Under the pieces are notes generated by a model that had not been told where the DNA came from, ran no database searches, and saw only the letters and a list, made by a program, of their open reading frames with translations. From contig NZ_CP101824.1 of NCBI RefSeq assembly GCF_024498195.1, positions 1,426,001-1,490,000 of the forward strand: a DNA stretch of 64,000 nt, read 5' to 3'. This DNA is from Halovivax cerinus. GTDB lineage: Archaea > Halobacteriota > Halobacteria > Halobacteriales > Natrialbaceae. The position numbers were made by a program, and so were the translations under genes. Shown piece after piece: positions 33,584 to 43,339 of this stretch (the stretch's first letter is position 1; the number at the start of each line of letters is the position of its first letter).

Positions 33584-34108
33584 CTAGGCGTGAGCGCGGT
33601 CGGTCAGCTGGTCGAACTCCGCGTAGTGTTCGATCGCGTCGTCGACCACGGAGACGTGGTACTGCGTGAGTTCCCAGTCGCTGGCGGCTTCCTTGAGGGC
33701 GACCGTTTCGTCGGCCGAGTCGGTCGTCGCGGCGCGTTCGCGCAGCGCTGTCGGAGAAACGACGTCGTACTCGCGTTCGTACGCGCCGAGCTGGTCTTGC
33801 AATTCGGCTTTCCGATCGAGGAGCTCGTCGTGGTCGTGCGTTTCCAGCAACTCGCGAAGCGTCTGAAACCGGACGTAGAGCGGATCGGGTGCGTACGCCG
33901 TCGCACCGTCGGATTCGACGGTTCGCACGACGTTCATCTCGACGAGTCGGGTGAGGTGGTCGTTCGCGGTGGTGGGTGAGACGGCTGCATCGTCGGCGAT
34001 GTACCCCGCGGTACGCGGCCGATCGAGTGCCTGAGCGATCGCGCGGACGCGATCGAACGCTGTCGCGTGTTTCGTCCACGTGTCGACGCCGGGATCGTCG
34101 TCGGTCAT
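33584..34108 (-). CDS. DUF7342-type winged-helix protein, predicted antitoxin
   Basis: A 174-residue protein. The HTH spans DRVRAIAQALDRPRTAGYIADDAAVSPTTANDHLTRLVEMNVV, and the helical second half includes RFQTLRELLETHDHDELLDRKAEL and REYDVVSPTALRERA. The start at ATG 34108 (MTDDDPGVDTWTKHAT) is preferred. An AT-rich segment (aataaatctgtctgg) just upstream at 34132-34146 fits a promoter. Third complete DUF7342-type gene in the island. Confidence 0.7.
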   Translation of the reverse strand: MTDDDPGVDTWTKHATAFDRVRAIAQALDRPRTAGYIADDAAVSPTTANDHLTRLVEMNVVRTVESDGATAYAPDPLYVRFQTLRELLETHDHDELLDRKAELQDQLGAYEREYDVVSPTALRERAATTDSADETVALKEAASDWELTQYHVSVVDDAIEHYAEFDQLTDRAHA

Positions 34109-34716
34109 GGGCGGACCGACGGCGCCAAGTCCAATAAATCTGTCTGGAACACAAATTATTGGATCGATGGTGGCCACCTCCTGGTGACCACACGGCAGTC
34201 GGTCGTCGCCGTCTCGGGCACCTCTCGTGGGGCGGACTGAGTCGTGATGCCGGTCAGGTGACGACTCCCGCGGCCGGGTACGCCGTCCCGAGATCGATAG
34301 TCCGGTCGTCGTTCGAAGGGGAACACCGGCGCCGTGACGCCGTAGCGGAGCCGGCTCTCCTCGGGAAATGGGGACGGGTACGCCAACTGGACGATTCTAC
34401 GGGCACGACTCCGTGGCCGTACCTGTCCACAATCGATCGACACACCTCGAACGAACCACCCTCGATCGCCGTCGTGCGAGTACGTACCCACCGCGCCCCG
34501 GGAACGGTGTCCGCGATCGACTCTCGGCGACCGTCCGGGCGATCAGCGAGCGCACGCTCGACGTGAGTCGTCGGGTCGGTTCCGTCGCGACATCCCAACC
34601 GAGACAGAGACTGCTGATTCTGCCGTCGATTGTGCCCCGTCGCGGGGACGAGCCACCCAAATCTACCTACGACAAATAGAAGAAAGATTTAGTGCTAGTA
34701 GTTATTTTATCTACGT
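34109..34716. other. Right border of the cassette island with partial junction repeat copy 9
   Basis: No supported gene. At 34444-34480 lies the distal tail of the junction repeat (aaccaccctcgatcgccgtcgtgcgag) without the B-derived part. It is followed by cccgggaacggtgtccgcgatcga, which also follows copy 8 at 32.73 kb. After about 34680 the sequence becomes AT-rich and should contain the promoter of the + strand gene at 34717. Confidence 0.6.
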
Positions 34717-35661
34717 ATGGTATATGGAAAACTCGTCCGGACGGCGTACTACGCGTACGTGGGGGCCGCGATGTCCGTCTTTTCCAGGCGCCCGTTCGGG
34801 ACGAACGTCTTCGACCGGGAGTGGGACGTCCTCGTGATCCTCGACACCTGCCGCGTCGACGCGCTGGCGTCCGTCGCGAGCGAGTACCCGTTTCTCGACG
34901 AGTCCGCCGTCGACTCGATCTGGTCCGTCGGCAGCGGGTCGAGCGAGTGGATCGCGAGTACGTTCCGCGAGGAGTATCGCGAGACGATACGCGACACCGC
35001 GTACATCTCGGCGAACGGGTTCGCCCAGCGCGTGCTCGTCGACGGCGAGCGTCCCGACGACGGCCGCGGCTGGTCGTGGTCGAACTGGCAGACGGTCGAC
35101 GCCAACACGTTGCACTCGCTCGATCAACCGTGGCTGTACACCCCCGATCACCCGGAGTGGCACACCGAACCCCGACCGGTCACCGAGCGAGCCATCGACA
35201 CCTGGCGAACCGACACACCGGATCGGATGATCCTCCACTACTCACAACCGCACCATCCGTACGCGGCGAACGCCCGGGCGGAGGGGAGAGACGAACTGTA
35301 CCGTTTCGAGGCCGAACCCTTCAGGGCGCTCAGGGAGGGCCACGACCGCGAACCGATCTGGACCGCCTACCTGGACCAGCTTCGCGAGGTTCTGGACGAC
35401 GTCGCACTCTTGCTCGAGAATCTGGACGCCGAGACCGTCGTCATCAGCGCGGACCACGGCGAGGCGTTCGGCGAGTGGGGCGTCCTGTACAAACACCCGC
35501 TCGGCGTCCTCCACCCGTCGATCAGACGAGTGCCGTGGGTGGAGACGGCCGGAACCGACACCGGGACGTACGAACCCACCCTGGAGCCGACGACCGACCG
35601 GGACGAAGCCGAGGAGAAGGCGATCGCCCAGCTCGAGAAACTCGGCTACGTGGATCCGTAG
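34717..35661 (+). CDS. Alkaline phosphatase superfamily (sulfatase-like) protein
   Basis: A 314-residue relative of the 331-residue protein at 13.8-14.7 kb. Motifs are DVLVILDTCRVDAL (first metal Asp), SVGSGSSEWIAST (putative Ser nucleophile region), LHYSQPHHPY, and VVISADHGEAFGEWG with a downstream His in YKHPLG, ending LEKLGYVDP. There is no formylglycine Cys motif. It is probably a phosphate or sulfate ester enzyme acting on surface glycans. The start ATG follows an AT-rich promoter-like stretch. Confidence 0.72.
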   Translation: MVYGKLVRTAYYAYVGAAMSVFSRRPFGTNVFDREWDVLVILDTCRVDALASVASEYPFLDESAVDSIWSVGSGSSEWIASTFREEYRETIRDTAYISANGFAQRVLVDGERPDDGRGWSWSNWQTVDANTLHSLDQPWLYTPDHPEWHTEPRPVTERAIDTWRTDTPDRMILHYSQPHHPYAANARAEGRDELYRFEAEPFRALREGHDREPIWTAYLDQLREVLDDVALLLENLDAETVVISADHGEAFGEWGVLYKHPLGVLHPSIRRVPWVETAGTDTGTYEPTLEPTTDRDEAEEKAIAQLEKLGYVDP

Positions 35662-35892
35662 CGACCCGCCTGCGAATCTACGCTGCCACGACGGTGGGAA
35701 ATCGTCCCTGCGCGTTACAGTCATGGGCGTCGGTCGCCTCAGTGATCGGCTCGACCGGTCACGGCAGCGCTCGATCGGTCGTCGTCTGGCGAACGGCGAT
35801 CCGGACGAGGTGAGCTTCGTCGGTCGGTCCGGCACCCAGGTCGGCAGGGACGTCTCGAACTGTTCGCCCATTGCGCTCCGTCGACCCACGAC

Positions 35893-37653
35893 TCACGCCG
35901 TTCCGTGGACGTACCACTCGACGTTCCCGTTGGTGTAGAACCGTGAGACGGTTGGACTCGAATCCATCCCGTCGAGGTCGGCTTCGGTGACGTGCAGTTC
36001 GTCGTACAGGCCCACCTCTCGTTCGTAGTCGCTCCGCGTGAGGACCGTGTAGTCACCGGTCGGATCGCCGACCGGGAGCGAGTTCCCGTCGTACAGGACC
36101 TGGCGTGTCGTAAACGGGATCGGCTCCTGCCACTCGACGTACGCGTCGTAGTACCGCTCGGGATCCGTTCTGAGGTAGTGTATGTACGATCCGTCCTGCA
36201 CTCGATCGAGGGGGGAGGCGTACCCGGCCTGTTCCGCGTCGGAGACGTGGCTGGTCGGTTGATAGATGTACGGCGAGAGGTGAACGATCGGGATCGACAG
36301 GAGGAGAAAGACGATGAACGCGACCGAGAGGACGGTGGAGATGGCTCTGCGCCGTGTTGGGAACTGCTCGCACAGCTGGCCCATCCCTAACGGGGCGAGA
36401 ATGGATATCACCATCATGATGAACCCGAGATGTCGGAAGTACTGTGACGAGAACGCGATGTAGAAGCCAAAGAGGAGGAACAGGGGGATCAGCGAGACGG
36501 TCAATCCTCTCTCGAGATCGCTCGAGCGAGCCGAAACACGCTCTAGTGCGTCAGGGAGCACACGGCCGGGGAGGAGTAATACGACCCCGTAGAGGCCGCC
36601 GATCGCGCAGAAGACCGCGGAGACGAGAAACAGTTTCACGAATAGCTCTTCGATGGACCCGCCAAGCTGGGCGAGCGAGCTCCCGGCGCCGGAGACGTCT
36701 CCCGTCGATCCGGAGAACTGGACGATCGACCGCACGAGCCCGGAGACCGAGCGTTTGAACGGGTCGAACCCGTACACCCACCGCCAGAAGATGAGGCCGG
36801 TGATCGCCGTGGCCGACACGACCCTCCCGGGCCGCATGGCGGGTCCCGTTCCCGACGCGGAGATGTGAAACACGAGTGGAATCGTGATTCCGATCAGTAC
36901 GAAATTAAACGCCTGTTGGGGGTGGGCGAGAACGAGGACGACGAGTCCGACCACCGACCCGAGCACGAATCCGGCGCGATCGGATGTGACTGACCGGAAT
37001 AGGAGGTACAGGACGATGGGCGTGAGGAAAATAGCGAGGAGGGTTGGATACGGTTGGTAGAACGTTCCAGCCCGCGAGACCTGGTTTACGGGGAGCAAGA
37101 GACAGGCCGTTACACACGCGATGACTGTCGCTGGGTTCGAGGCGCTTCGATCCCGCACTATCAGGGTTACGAATAGGATGTACGCAGCCGTACAGACCGG
37201 TAACAGAAGCAGCATGGCTGCTTCCAGGGGGAGTCCGGCGGGGAGTGCGACCACGGACGAGAGGAGTGACAGAAGCGGGTAGAGAATCTCTGTTACGGAG
37301 GTGGACCCCGTCACGATACTCCGTGCCATTCCGAGGTGCGAGAGCGCATCGCTCGTGCCGAGGTATCGGTATCCGCGGATGACCGGCAACGCACCCACAA
37401 CCAACACGGTCCACCCGACGTTGGTCGCCGCGAGGCCGCTGTTCAGCGTGGATTTCGAACGGAACGCGATGGGGACCGAGAGGAGGACGGACCCGACGAC
37501 GAACCCCCAGAACAGTGTCGGGGTGGCACGATACATCGAGAGTTCGTATCCGCGTGCGGGGTTCCTATAGGCGGAGACGATGGCGATGGCGGAGGCGGTA
37601 ACACAAACGAGTAGCGCGACCCGTTCCGTCCGGGTGCCGTAACTCTCGCTCAT
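35893..37653 (-). CDS. Polytopic membrane protein, GT-C-like
   Basis: A 586-residue protein with about 12 hydrophobic segments in residues 15-440 and a C-terminal soluble domain of about 110 residues. After the early helices, a loop with RYLGTSDALSHLGMARSI occupies the position where GT-C enzymes have their acidic catalytic motif. It resembles the 639-residue protein at 5.6-7.5 kb in layout. It is convergent with the sulfatase-like gene, as in a small surface-glycan unit. The specific substrate is unknown. Confidence 0.55.
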   Translation of the reverse strand: MSESYGTRTERVALLVCVTASAIAIVSAYRNPARGYELSMYRATPTLFWGFVVGSVLLSVPIAFRSKSTLNSGLAATNVGWTVLVVGALPVIRGYRYLGTSDALSHLGMARSIVTGSTSVTEILYPLLSLLSSVVALPAGLPLEAAMLLLLPVCTAAYILFVTLIVRDRSASNPATVIACVTACLLLPVNQVSRAGTFYQPYPTLLAIFLTPIVLYLLFRSVTSDRAGFVLGSVVGLVVLVLAHPQQAFNFVLIGITIPLVFHISASGTGPAMRPGRVVSATAITGLIFWRWVYGFDPFKRSVSGLVRSIVQFSGSTGDVSGAGSSLAQLGGSIEELFVKLFLVSAVFCAIGGLYGVVLLLPGRVLPDALERVSARSSDLERGLTVSLIPLFLLFGFYIAFSSQYFRHLGFIMMVISILAPLGMGQLCEQFPTRRRAISTVLSVAFIVFLLLSIPIVHLSPYIYQPTSHVSDAEQAGYASPLDRVQDGSYIHYLRTDPERYYDAYVEWQEPIPFTTRQVLYDGNSLPVGDPTGDYTVLTRSDYEREVGLYDELHVTEADLDGMDSSPTVSRFYTNGNVEWYVHGTA

Positions 37654-38254
37654 CGCGAGACGTGTGCGCTCCGCCCTCGTCCAGTGATGGGGGAACCGCC
37701 TGTGGGTGTACCCTCGGCGAACGCTCGAGTTCGCCGACTAGCGAGTCCAGACCGCTGCCTATCCCCGACGGAATAGCTTTCGGCCGTGGCCGAAGCGGAG
37801 TCGATTGGACGAGTGTCTCCTCCAGGCGCTCGTCTCATACTCGCACATACTCCTGAAAATAAATGAGCCTATCGAATGTAATAGAACGAAAACAGCTCGT
37901 ATCGATAGGGGCGGCTGGTAGTAGAGACGGACCGGGCAGTACGTTCCCGTCGAACGTGTGTACGTCCACTCACACCACACAGTACGACCTCGTCTCCGAA
38001 GGGCGCCGGTTCACCATCCACGGCGCCCTCCCGATCGAGGCGACACAGCCGCGCGATCGCAGTCGGGTGTACTCGACGGGTCGCGACGACCTGACACTCC
38101 TTCGGTGAGCGCCCGTCGGGACGCCACTCGACAGGCCGCCACCGGTGGGCGCCCGAGGGATCGGTTCCGGTGCGTCCCCGCGGGTAACATTGGATTCGGT
38201 GCGGCCCCGCGGGGACGTCCGGTGCGATCTTTGGGAGGAGCGGTCCGACCCCAG
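37654..38254. other. Intergenic, no gene confidently supported
   Basis: A + strand frame at 37863-38108 follows a promoter-like cctgaaaataaatg but encodes an 81-residue peptide with no recognisable features. The rest is GC-rich with only shadow frames. It may contain the promoter of the 35893-37653 gene at its left end. Confidence 0.35.
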
Positions 38255-39262
38255 TCAGTGTGCGTCGAGGAACGAATCCAGCCGATCGGTCACGCGGTCT
38301 GCCCGCTCCAGTCCGACCAGGTGCGGCCCGCCCTCGATCAGTTCGATCTCGCTCTCCGGAATGGCCTCGGCGAGTGCGTGACCGTTCTCGACGGGGACGA
38401 TGCGGTCGGCCGTGCCGTGGAGGACGAGCGTCGGAACCGAGACGTCGGCGAGGCGATCGCTCGGATCGAAGCGGTTCCAGGCGGCCCACTGGGCGTCGCG
38501 CGTGGCGGTGGCCGGCCCCTGCTCGTCCTGCCAGACGCGAAGCCGTTCGAGCAGTCGCGGGTTGCGTGCGACGAACGCGTCGGTGAGGAATGGGCGCAGG
38601 CGGGCGCGCTTGCGAGCCAGTTCGGATCCCCCGTCGGGATCGCGTTGCTGTCGGCGGACCGAGTCGGGCGTCTCCGGCACCTCAGTCCCGCCGTGGCGCG
38701 TCCCGACGAGCGTCAGCGATCGCACTCGGCCGTACGCTACGGCGTACTGCAGGGCGATGGCACCGCCGAGGCCCTGTCCGACGAGGTGGACGCGACCGCG
38801 CGACCGTCCCAGACCGAGGGCCGCGTCGTCGGCGAGGACGGCATCGAGGTCGGCGGCGAGATCGGAGACGGTGTACCCGCCCCAGCGACCGACGATCGGG
38901 CGTCGAAGCGGACCTGGAAGCGACGGGACGACCGGCCACAGACCCGCGTCCGAGCGGCCGCGGTCGTCGTGGACGGCGACGCCGCCGTCGGCGAGCACGC
39001 GCGGGCCGGTACCCCGGAGGAACGGCGCGACGACTCGCCGGCGGCCGCGAAACGCCTCGCGCTGCCAGCGCCAGGCCCACCGGCCGGTCTCGATCCCCGG
39101 CACGAAAACGACGGGGGCGTCGTCGCGGACCCGTGTCTCCGTGTCGGATCGCTCGTCAGCCTCGCCGGTGTCGCTCCCGGTCGCGTCCGGGTCGGAGTCG
39201 TCCTCTCCCATCGGATCGACCTCGTAGGCGAGTTCGACCCCGTCGCGCGTGACTCGCGGCAT
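38255..39262 (-). CDS. Alpha/beta-hydrolase-fold protein lacking the nucleophile Ser
   Basis: A 335-residue protein (345 from the upstream ATG at 39292). Fold landmarks are PVVFVPGIETGRWAW (oxyanion strand), VHLVGQGLGGAIAL (nucleophile elbow), LVLHGTADRIVP (acid Asp) and GGPHLVGL (His). At the elbow the pattern is G-Q-G-L-G, so the usual Ser is Gly174 in the long numbering. Either the protein is a non-catalytic member or it uses another residue. An acidic, low-complexity insertion of about 30 residues near the N-terminus is typical of haloarchaeal adaptation. It is divergent from priL. Confidence 0.75.
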   Translation of the reverse strand: MPRVTRDGVELAYEVDPMGEDDSDPDATGSDTGEADERSDTETRVRDDAPVVFVPGIETGRWAWRWQREAFRGRRRVVAPFLRGTGPRVLADGGVAVHDDRGRSDAGLWPVVPSLPGPLRRPIVGRWGGYTVSDLAADLDAVLADDAALGLGRSRGRVHLVGQGLGGAIALQYAVAYGRVRSLTLVGTRHGGTEVPETPDSVRRQQRDPDGGSELARKRARLRPFLTDAFVARNPRLLERLRVWQDEQGPATATRDAQWAAWNRFDPSDRLADVSVPTLVLHGTADRIVPVENGHALAEAIPESEIELIEGGPHLVGLERADRVTDRLDSFLDAH

Positions 39263-39457
39263 ACCACCTCTATCGTGGGGCGTGCTCTTCAAGTCGGCGA
39301 CACTCGGCCCGTGATCGGAGCGCCTCAGCGTTCTCGACGGCGACCGTCGCGACGGGCGCTCACTCGGCCTGTTCGATCGCGGCGGTGAGGCCGGGTATCA
39401 ACCCTGTCCGTATCAACCATCGTGTTTATCCTCGTTCGCACACATTCACCGCTAGCG

Positions 39458-40621
39458 ATGGACGCTCGCCACGCGCGGTACCCGTTCTTCGAGGCGGCGA
39501 GAGAGGCCGTTGCGGAGGCGGCGGTCGACCTGGCGAGCGTCGTGGAGTCGGAGCCGGCGGTCGTCGAGCGGGCGATGGAACGCGTCGAGTGGGCGCTAGA
39601 GGAGGGCGACGTGGGAGAGCCCGCGCCCGACGTGCGGACGGAACTGTTGTCGTACCCGGTCGCGCGGGTACTCGTCTCGCTGGTCGGCGAGCGGGTGCTG
39701 GTTCGGCGGTACGCGCGTGCGGAGGCGGCGGTGGCCCACGAACGGATCGTCGCGGACCTGGCCGACACGACGGAACTCAAGAGCGTCGACTCGGCCGGAC
39801 TCGACCTGGACGACCTGCTCGCCGAGTTCGACCTCGTGGACGCGGTTCGCGAGGCGCCGCCCGAACTGGCGGCGGCCGTCGCCCCCGAAGAGGCGGCCGG
39901 TCCGACGGCGGGGTCGACCGGTCGTCCGAGGAACGAACCCACTTACCTGATCGAGGTGGGTGCGTACCTCCCGCTCGCGGCGGACTGCTGGGGCGACGAG
40001 TGGCGACTGGTCAACCGGGCGCTGGCCGACGGCGAGGTTACCGTGACGGAGACCGAACTCCTCACGCTCCTCCGGGAGGCCGTCGGGAGCCGCGTCGAGG
40101 AGGGGCTTCCCTTCCCCGACGTGCCGGATCCGATCGCCGAGGCGCTCGACGACGAAGCGGCCGCCCTCCGTGAACTCGTCGCCGAACTCGAACTCGTCCG
40201 CGAGATCGATACGGTCGTCCCGGAGCTCTTCCCGCCCTGTATGAAGGCGCTGCTGGACGACATCCAGAAGGGCGAGCACCTGCCCCACCACTCGCGATTC
40301 GCCATCACGGCCTTCCTCTCCTCGATCGGCATGACGACCGACGAGATCGTCGAACTCTACCGCGTCAACTCCGCGTTCGGCGAGGAGATGACCCGCTACC
40401 AGACCGACCACATCCGCGGGGAGACCTCGCCGACGGAGTACTCGCCACCTTCCTGTGCCACCATGCAATCGTACGGCGACTGCGTCAACATGGACGACCT
40501 CTGCGAGCGCATTCCGCACCCGATGGCCTACTACGAACAGCGCCTCGACGACGCCGAGGACGAGGACGAGGAGATCGAAGACTGGCGCGAGACGCTCGAG
40601 GAGGGCGAGGCAGCGGAGTGA
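39458..40621 (+). CDS. priL: DNA primase large subunit PriL
   Basis: A 387-residue protein. The C-terminal iron-sulfur domain is clear, with four cysteines in PPCMKALL, PPSCATM, YGDCVN and DDLCERIPHPMAYY, and the helix segment HLPHHSRFAITAFL. PriL regulates initiation and product length of the PriS catalytic subunit during replication priming. The start is taken at ATG 39458 (MDARHARYPFFEAAR). The upstream TTG or GTG extension is unlike the family. It is chromosomal core content and anchors this part of the window as non-mobile. Confidence 0.93.
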   Translation: MDARHARYPFFEAAREAVAEAAVDLASVVESEPAVVERAMERVEWALEEGDVGEPAPDVRTELLSYPVARVLVSLVGERVLVRRYARAEAAVAHERIVADLADTTELKSVDSAGLDLDDLLAEFDLVDAVREAPPELAAAVAPEEAAGPTAGSTGRPRNEPTYLIEVGAYLPLAADCWGDEWRLVNRALADGEVTVTETELLTLLREAVGSRVEEGLPFPDVPDPIAEALDDEAAALRELVAELELVREIDTVVPELFPPCMKALLDDIQKGEHLPHHSRFAITAFLSSIGMTTDEIVELYRVNSAFGEEMTRYQTDHIRGETSPTEYSPPSCATMQSYGDCVNMDDLCERIPHPMAYYEQRLDDAEDEDEEIEDWRETLEEGEAAE

Positions 40622-40773
40622 GTACGCGAACCGGCGGAGTGAGTACGCGAGCCGTCGGTGCACTGGTAGAACGGCGTGCGATCGTCTCCGATCTGGCGGA
40701 GCGGGTGAGCGAGCGTCGCGACCGGGAGTCGGCCCCGTCGTTGGCAGGGTGTGCAAACTGAGTCGGCCCCGTC

Positions 40774-41247
40774 GTGCGCAGACGGTGCTGGCCCGTCGTG
40801 TTTCCTGGCCGACCGGGTGCGGATCGACCCCTATCGACAGGCCCGCCGGATCGAGCGACGCTTCAGTTGATCGAACGCCAGTTGTCCACCGATCCGCTCG
40901 TTTCCACAACGCAGTTCGACCCGGACGTGTACGAACCGAGGCTCCTCTCCGCCGCGCTCGAATCCGATCGCTATCCACCGAGTGTCACGGCCGCCCGGCT
41001 CGACAGTCGGTGGTTCGAGAGCGGAGACGTCTCGTCTCACTACGTCGAGACGCGCGCGGACGAACCGAACTGGCAGTGTCGCTGGGATCGGCACCCGAAC
41101 GGATACGACGACCGTCTCCACTTCCATCGACCACCAGACGGGACCGACACTGTCGACCTCGACCGTCCGTCGCTGCATCCACTCGACGTGTACGCGACGG
41201 TACTCGCGGCGATCGAAACGCGAATCGAACCGACGTGGGACGCATAG
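40774..41247 (+). CDS. Orphan TumE-like protein
   Basis: The frame is up to 157 residues. The conserved core is SHYVETRADEPNWQCRWDRHPN followed by LHFHRPPDG and a C-terminal LHPLDVYATVLAAIETRI. The true start is unclear (GTG 40774 or a TTG near 40867). It resembles the toxin at 21.0-21.5 kb, but no HTH partner is adjacent: priL is upstream and a convergent HTH regulator downstream. It is possibly a solitary remnant. Confidence 0.5.
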   Translation: MRRRCWPVVFPGRPGADRPLSTGPPDRATLQLIERQLSTDPLVSTTQFDPDVYEPRLLSAALESDRYPPSVTAARLDSRWFESGDVSSHYVETRADEPNWQCRWDRHPNGYDDRLHFHRPPDGTDTVDLDRPSLHPLDVYATVLAAIETRIEPTWDA

Positions 41248-41278
41248 CTGACCGTGGCCGTTCCGACGGTCCAGTTCG

Positions 41279-41935
41279 TCACCGAACCAGTTGCGAAAAC
41301 ACCCGTGCTTCGACCTTTCGGAGGTGTTCGCCGGCCGTCGAGGGCGAGATACCGACGACCTCGGCCACGTCTTCGAGCGTCGCCTCCCGGGTCGCGCGAT
41401 AGTATCCCAGATCGACCGCCGTTTCGAGGACCTCCCGCTGGCGATCCGTCAATCGCCGTGCGAGCGATGCCTCGTCCGGATCGTACGACCCTGTCTCGCA
41501 GACCTCGAACGAGAGCGCCGACCCGCCTTCGACGGTTCGATACAGCGCCTGCACGTCCGCCTCGCTCCCCATGAACGTGATTCGTAGCGCGCCGTCGTCC
41601 TCGATGTGGATCGGCAACTCGAGACTGACGCTCGATTCGCGCCGGAGGTCGAGGAGCCGTCGAGTGGGCGGCGTGGGCTCGATCTGACTCACCGCGATCC
41701 AGGGGTCGGTGCCGGTGACGAGCGCGTCGATCACGTGCGGTGACCTCGCCGTGATCGCCTCGTACCGGTCACGATCGCCGCTGCCCTCGGCGAACAGGAG
41801 GGCCGTGCCGTCTGCGAGCAGCTCGACGGAGTGGATCGCCTCTCGCGTGATGGACGGTTCGGCGCTCAATCGCTCGCCGAGCGGGTGGAGCCCGCCGTTG
41901 TCGGCCGGATCGACCCGGACCGTGACGTATCGCAT
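41279..41935 (-). CDS. HTH-10 (Bat-like) transcriptional regulator
   Basis: A 218-residue protein. The C-terminal HTH_10 domain is unmistakable: RLTDRQREVLETAVDLGYYRATREATLEDVAEVVGISPSTAGEHLRKVEARV. The N-terminal 150 residues form the bacterio-opsin-activator-type sensing domain common in haloarchaea. It is divergent from the FAD monooxygenase gene, whose start is 83 bp away, and may regulate it. The start ATG follows ttatgtaagg (41953-41962 on the coding strand). Confidence 0.85.
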   Translation of the reverse strand: MRYVTVRVDPADNGGLHPLGERLSAEPSITREAIHSVELLADGTALLFAEGSGDRDRYEAITARSPHVIDALVTGTDPWIAVSQIEPTPPTRRLLDLRRESSVSLELPIHIEDDGALRITFMGSEADVQALYRTVEGGSALSFEVCETGSYDPDEASLARRLTDRQREVLETAVDLGYYRATREATLEDVAEVVGISPSTAGEHLRKVEARVFSQLVR

Positions 41936-42017
41936 GGTCGTGCGATCGCACCCCTTACATAAAGGGCCGTCTCTATGGGGCAGTCAGTGCGTCCCATCGG
42001 GGACCCACCTACCGGGT

Positions 42018-43202
42018 ATGAGCAGGAACGACACGCTCGACGTGGCGATCGTCGGCGGCGGCATCTGCGGGCTCACGACGGCGCTCGCCTTGGAACGACG
42101 GGGGATCGAGCCGCGGCTCTACGAGGCGGCCACCGAGTACCGGCCGGTCGGCGCCGGCATCCTCCTCCACACGAACGCGATGCTCGTCTTCGACCGTCTC
42201 GGGCTCGCCGATCGGATTCGGGACGCTGGCGTCGAACTTACCGGCGGGGAGATCCGTTCCCCGACCGGAACGCTACTGAAACGGCTCGATCTGGCGGGCG
42301 TCGAACGGGCCGCGTTCGGTCACGGCTACGTCGCGATTCACCGGGCGGCGCTTCAGCGGCTCCTCCTCGACGCGCTCGCGACCGAGGTGCGGACCGACAC
42401 GACCTGTACGGCCGTCGAACGGACGGACCCACCGGTCGCCGTGTTCGCGGACGGGACGACGATCGAACCGGACGTGCTCGTCGGCGCGGACGGGATCGAC
42501 TCGACGGTCCGCGAGGCGGTCGTGCCGGGGGTGGACCGGCGTCGACTGGAGAGCGTCGTGTACCGGGCGGTCGTCCCGGTCGAGCTGCCACCAGCCGACC
42601 GCAGTCGTGGGTTCCAGTGCTGGGGTGTCGGCACGTACACCGGCGGGGCGCGGATCGACGCCGATCGCGTCTACTGGTTCGGAACCGCCCCCGAGCCACT
42701 CACCCCCGAGTCCGCGAGTCCCGCGGCGAAACTGGCGGCGATTCGCGACCACTACCGCGGGTATCCCGAGCCGATTCCCGGTATCGTCGACGCCCTCGAA
42801 CCCGGCGACGTCTTCCGGTCGGAGCTGGCCGACCTGCCCCGTCTCGAGCGGTGGCAGATGGATCGCGTCGTCCTCGCCGGCGACGCCGCCCACGCCCTCC
42901 TTCCGTTCGGCGGTCAGGGTGCCGCTCAGGGGATCGAGGACGCGATCGTCCTGGCGCACGCACTCGCGACGCACGACGACTCGACGGCGGCGCTCGCCGC
43001 CTACGAAGCCGAGCGAAAGGACCGCGCCGATCGCGTACACGACGAGGCGCGTCGCATGGGCTGGCTGGCGACGATTCGGTCGACCACCGGCGCCCGGCTC
43101 CGAAACCTTGGGGTCCGCCTCTTCCCCGAACGAGTGTTCGACCGCTTTCGACGACGGCGGGCGGCGGCGACGCCGCTCCCGGAGGATGGGAGTGGGGCGT
43201 GA
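42018..43202 (+). CDS. FAD-dependent monooxygenase
   Basis: A 394-residue protein of the aromatic-ring hydroxylase-like flavoprotein family. The FAD-binding GXGXXG-type motif is LDVAIVGGGICGLTTALALERRG, then the DG-type motif DVLVGADGIDSTVR and the GD motif VVLAGDAAHALLPFGGQGAAQGIEDA. It likely uses NAD(P)H and oxygen to hydroxylate an unknown substrate. The start is ATG 42018, where the canonical N-terminal strand begins. The frame is open upstream but overlaps the divergent regulator. Confidence 0.88.
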   Translation: MSRNDTLDVAIVGGGICGLTTALALERRGIEPRLYEAATEYRPVGAGILLHTNAMLVFDRLGLADRIRDAGVELTGGEIRSPTGTLLKRLDLAGVERAAFGHGYVAIHRAALQRLLLDALATEVRTDTTCTAVERTDPPVAVFADGTTIEPDVLVGADGIDSTVREAVVPGVDRRRLESVVYRAVVPVELPPADRSRGFQCWGVGTYTGGARIDADRVYWFGTAPEPLTPESASPAAKLAAIRDHYRGYPEPIPGIVDALEPGDVFRSELADLPRLERWQMDRVVLAGDAAHALLPFGGQGAAQGIEDAIVLAHALATHDDSTAALAAYEAERKDRADRVHDEARRMGWLATIRSTTGARLRNLGVRLFPERVFDRFRRRRAAATPLPEDGSGA

Positions 43203-43339
43203 CCGTACAACGGTATCGTCCACACCGACCCGCGTCACCGATTCATCGACCACGTCCGGTCGAGTTCGGTCGTTCACCGCCGTCCGGTTCCGTCCGAGCG
43301 GTCCGGTAGTTTATACGGGATGGCGACTTACTCGTCGGT

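Noticed and set aside
20178-34480. CRISPR array
   Set aside because: The recurring units are 130-210 bp, partly coding and 1-2 kb apart. No short regular repeats with unique spacers and no cas genes are present.
37863-38108. 81-residue + strand gene
   Set aside because: A promoter-like start exists, but the peptide shows no motif and no coupling to neighbours. Left as unsupported.
39596-40978. A 460-residue minus-strand open frame
   Set aside because: Antisense to priL, with no protein features.
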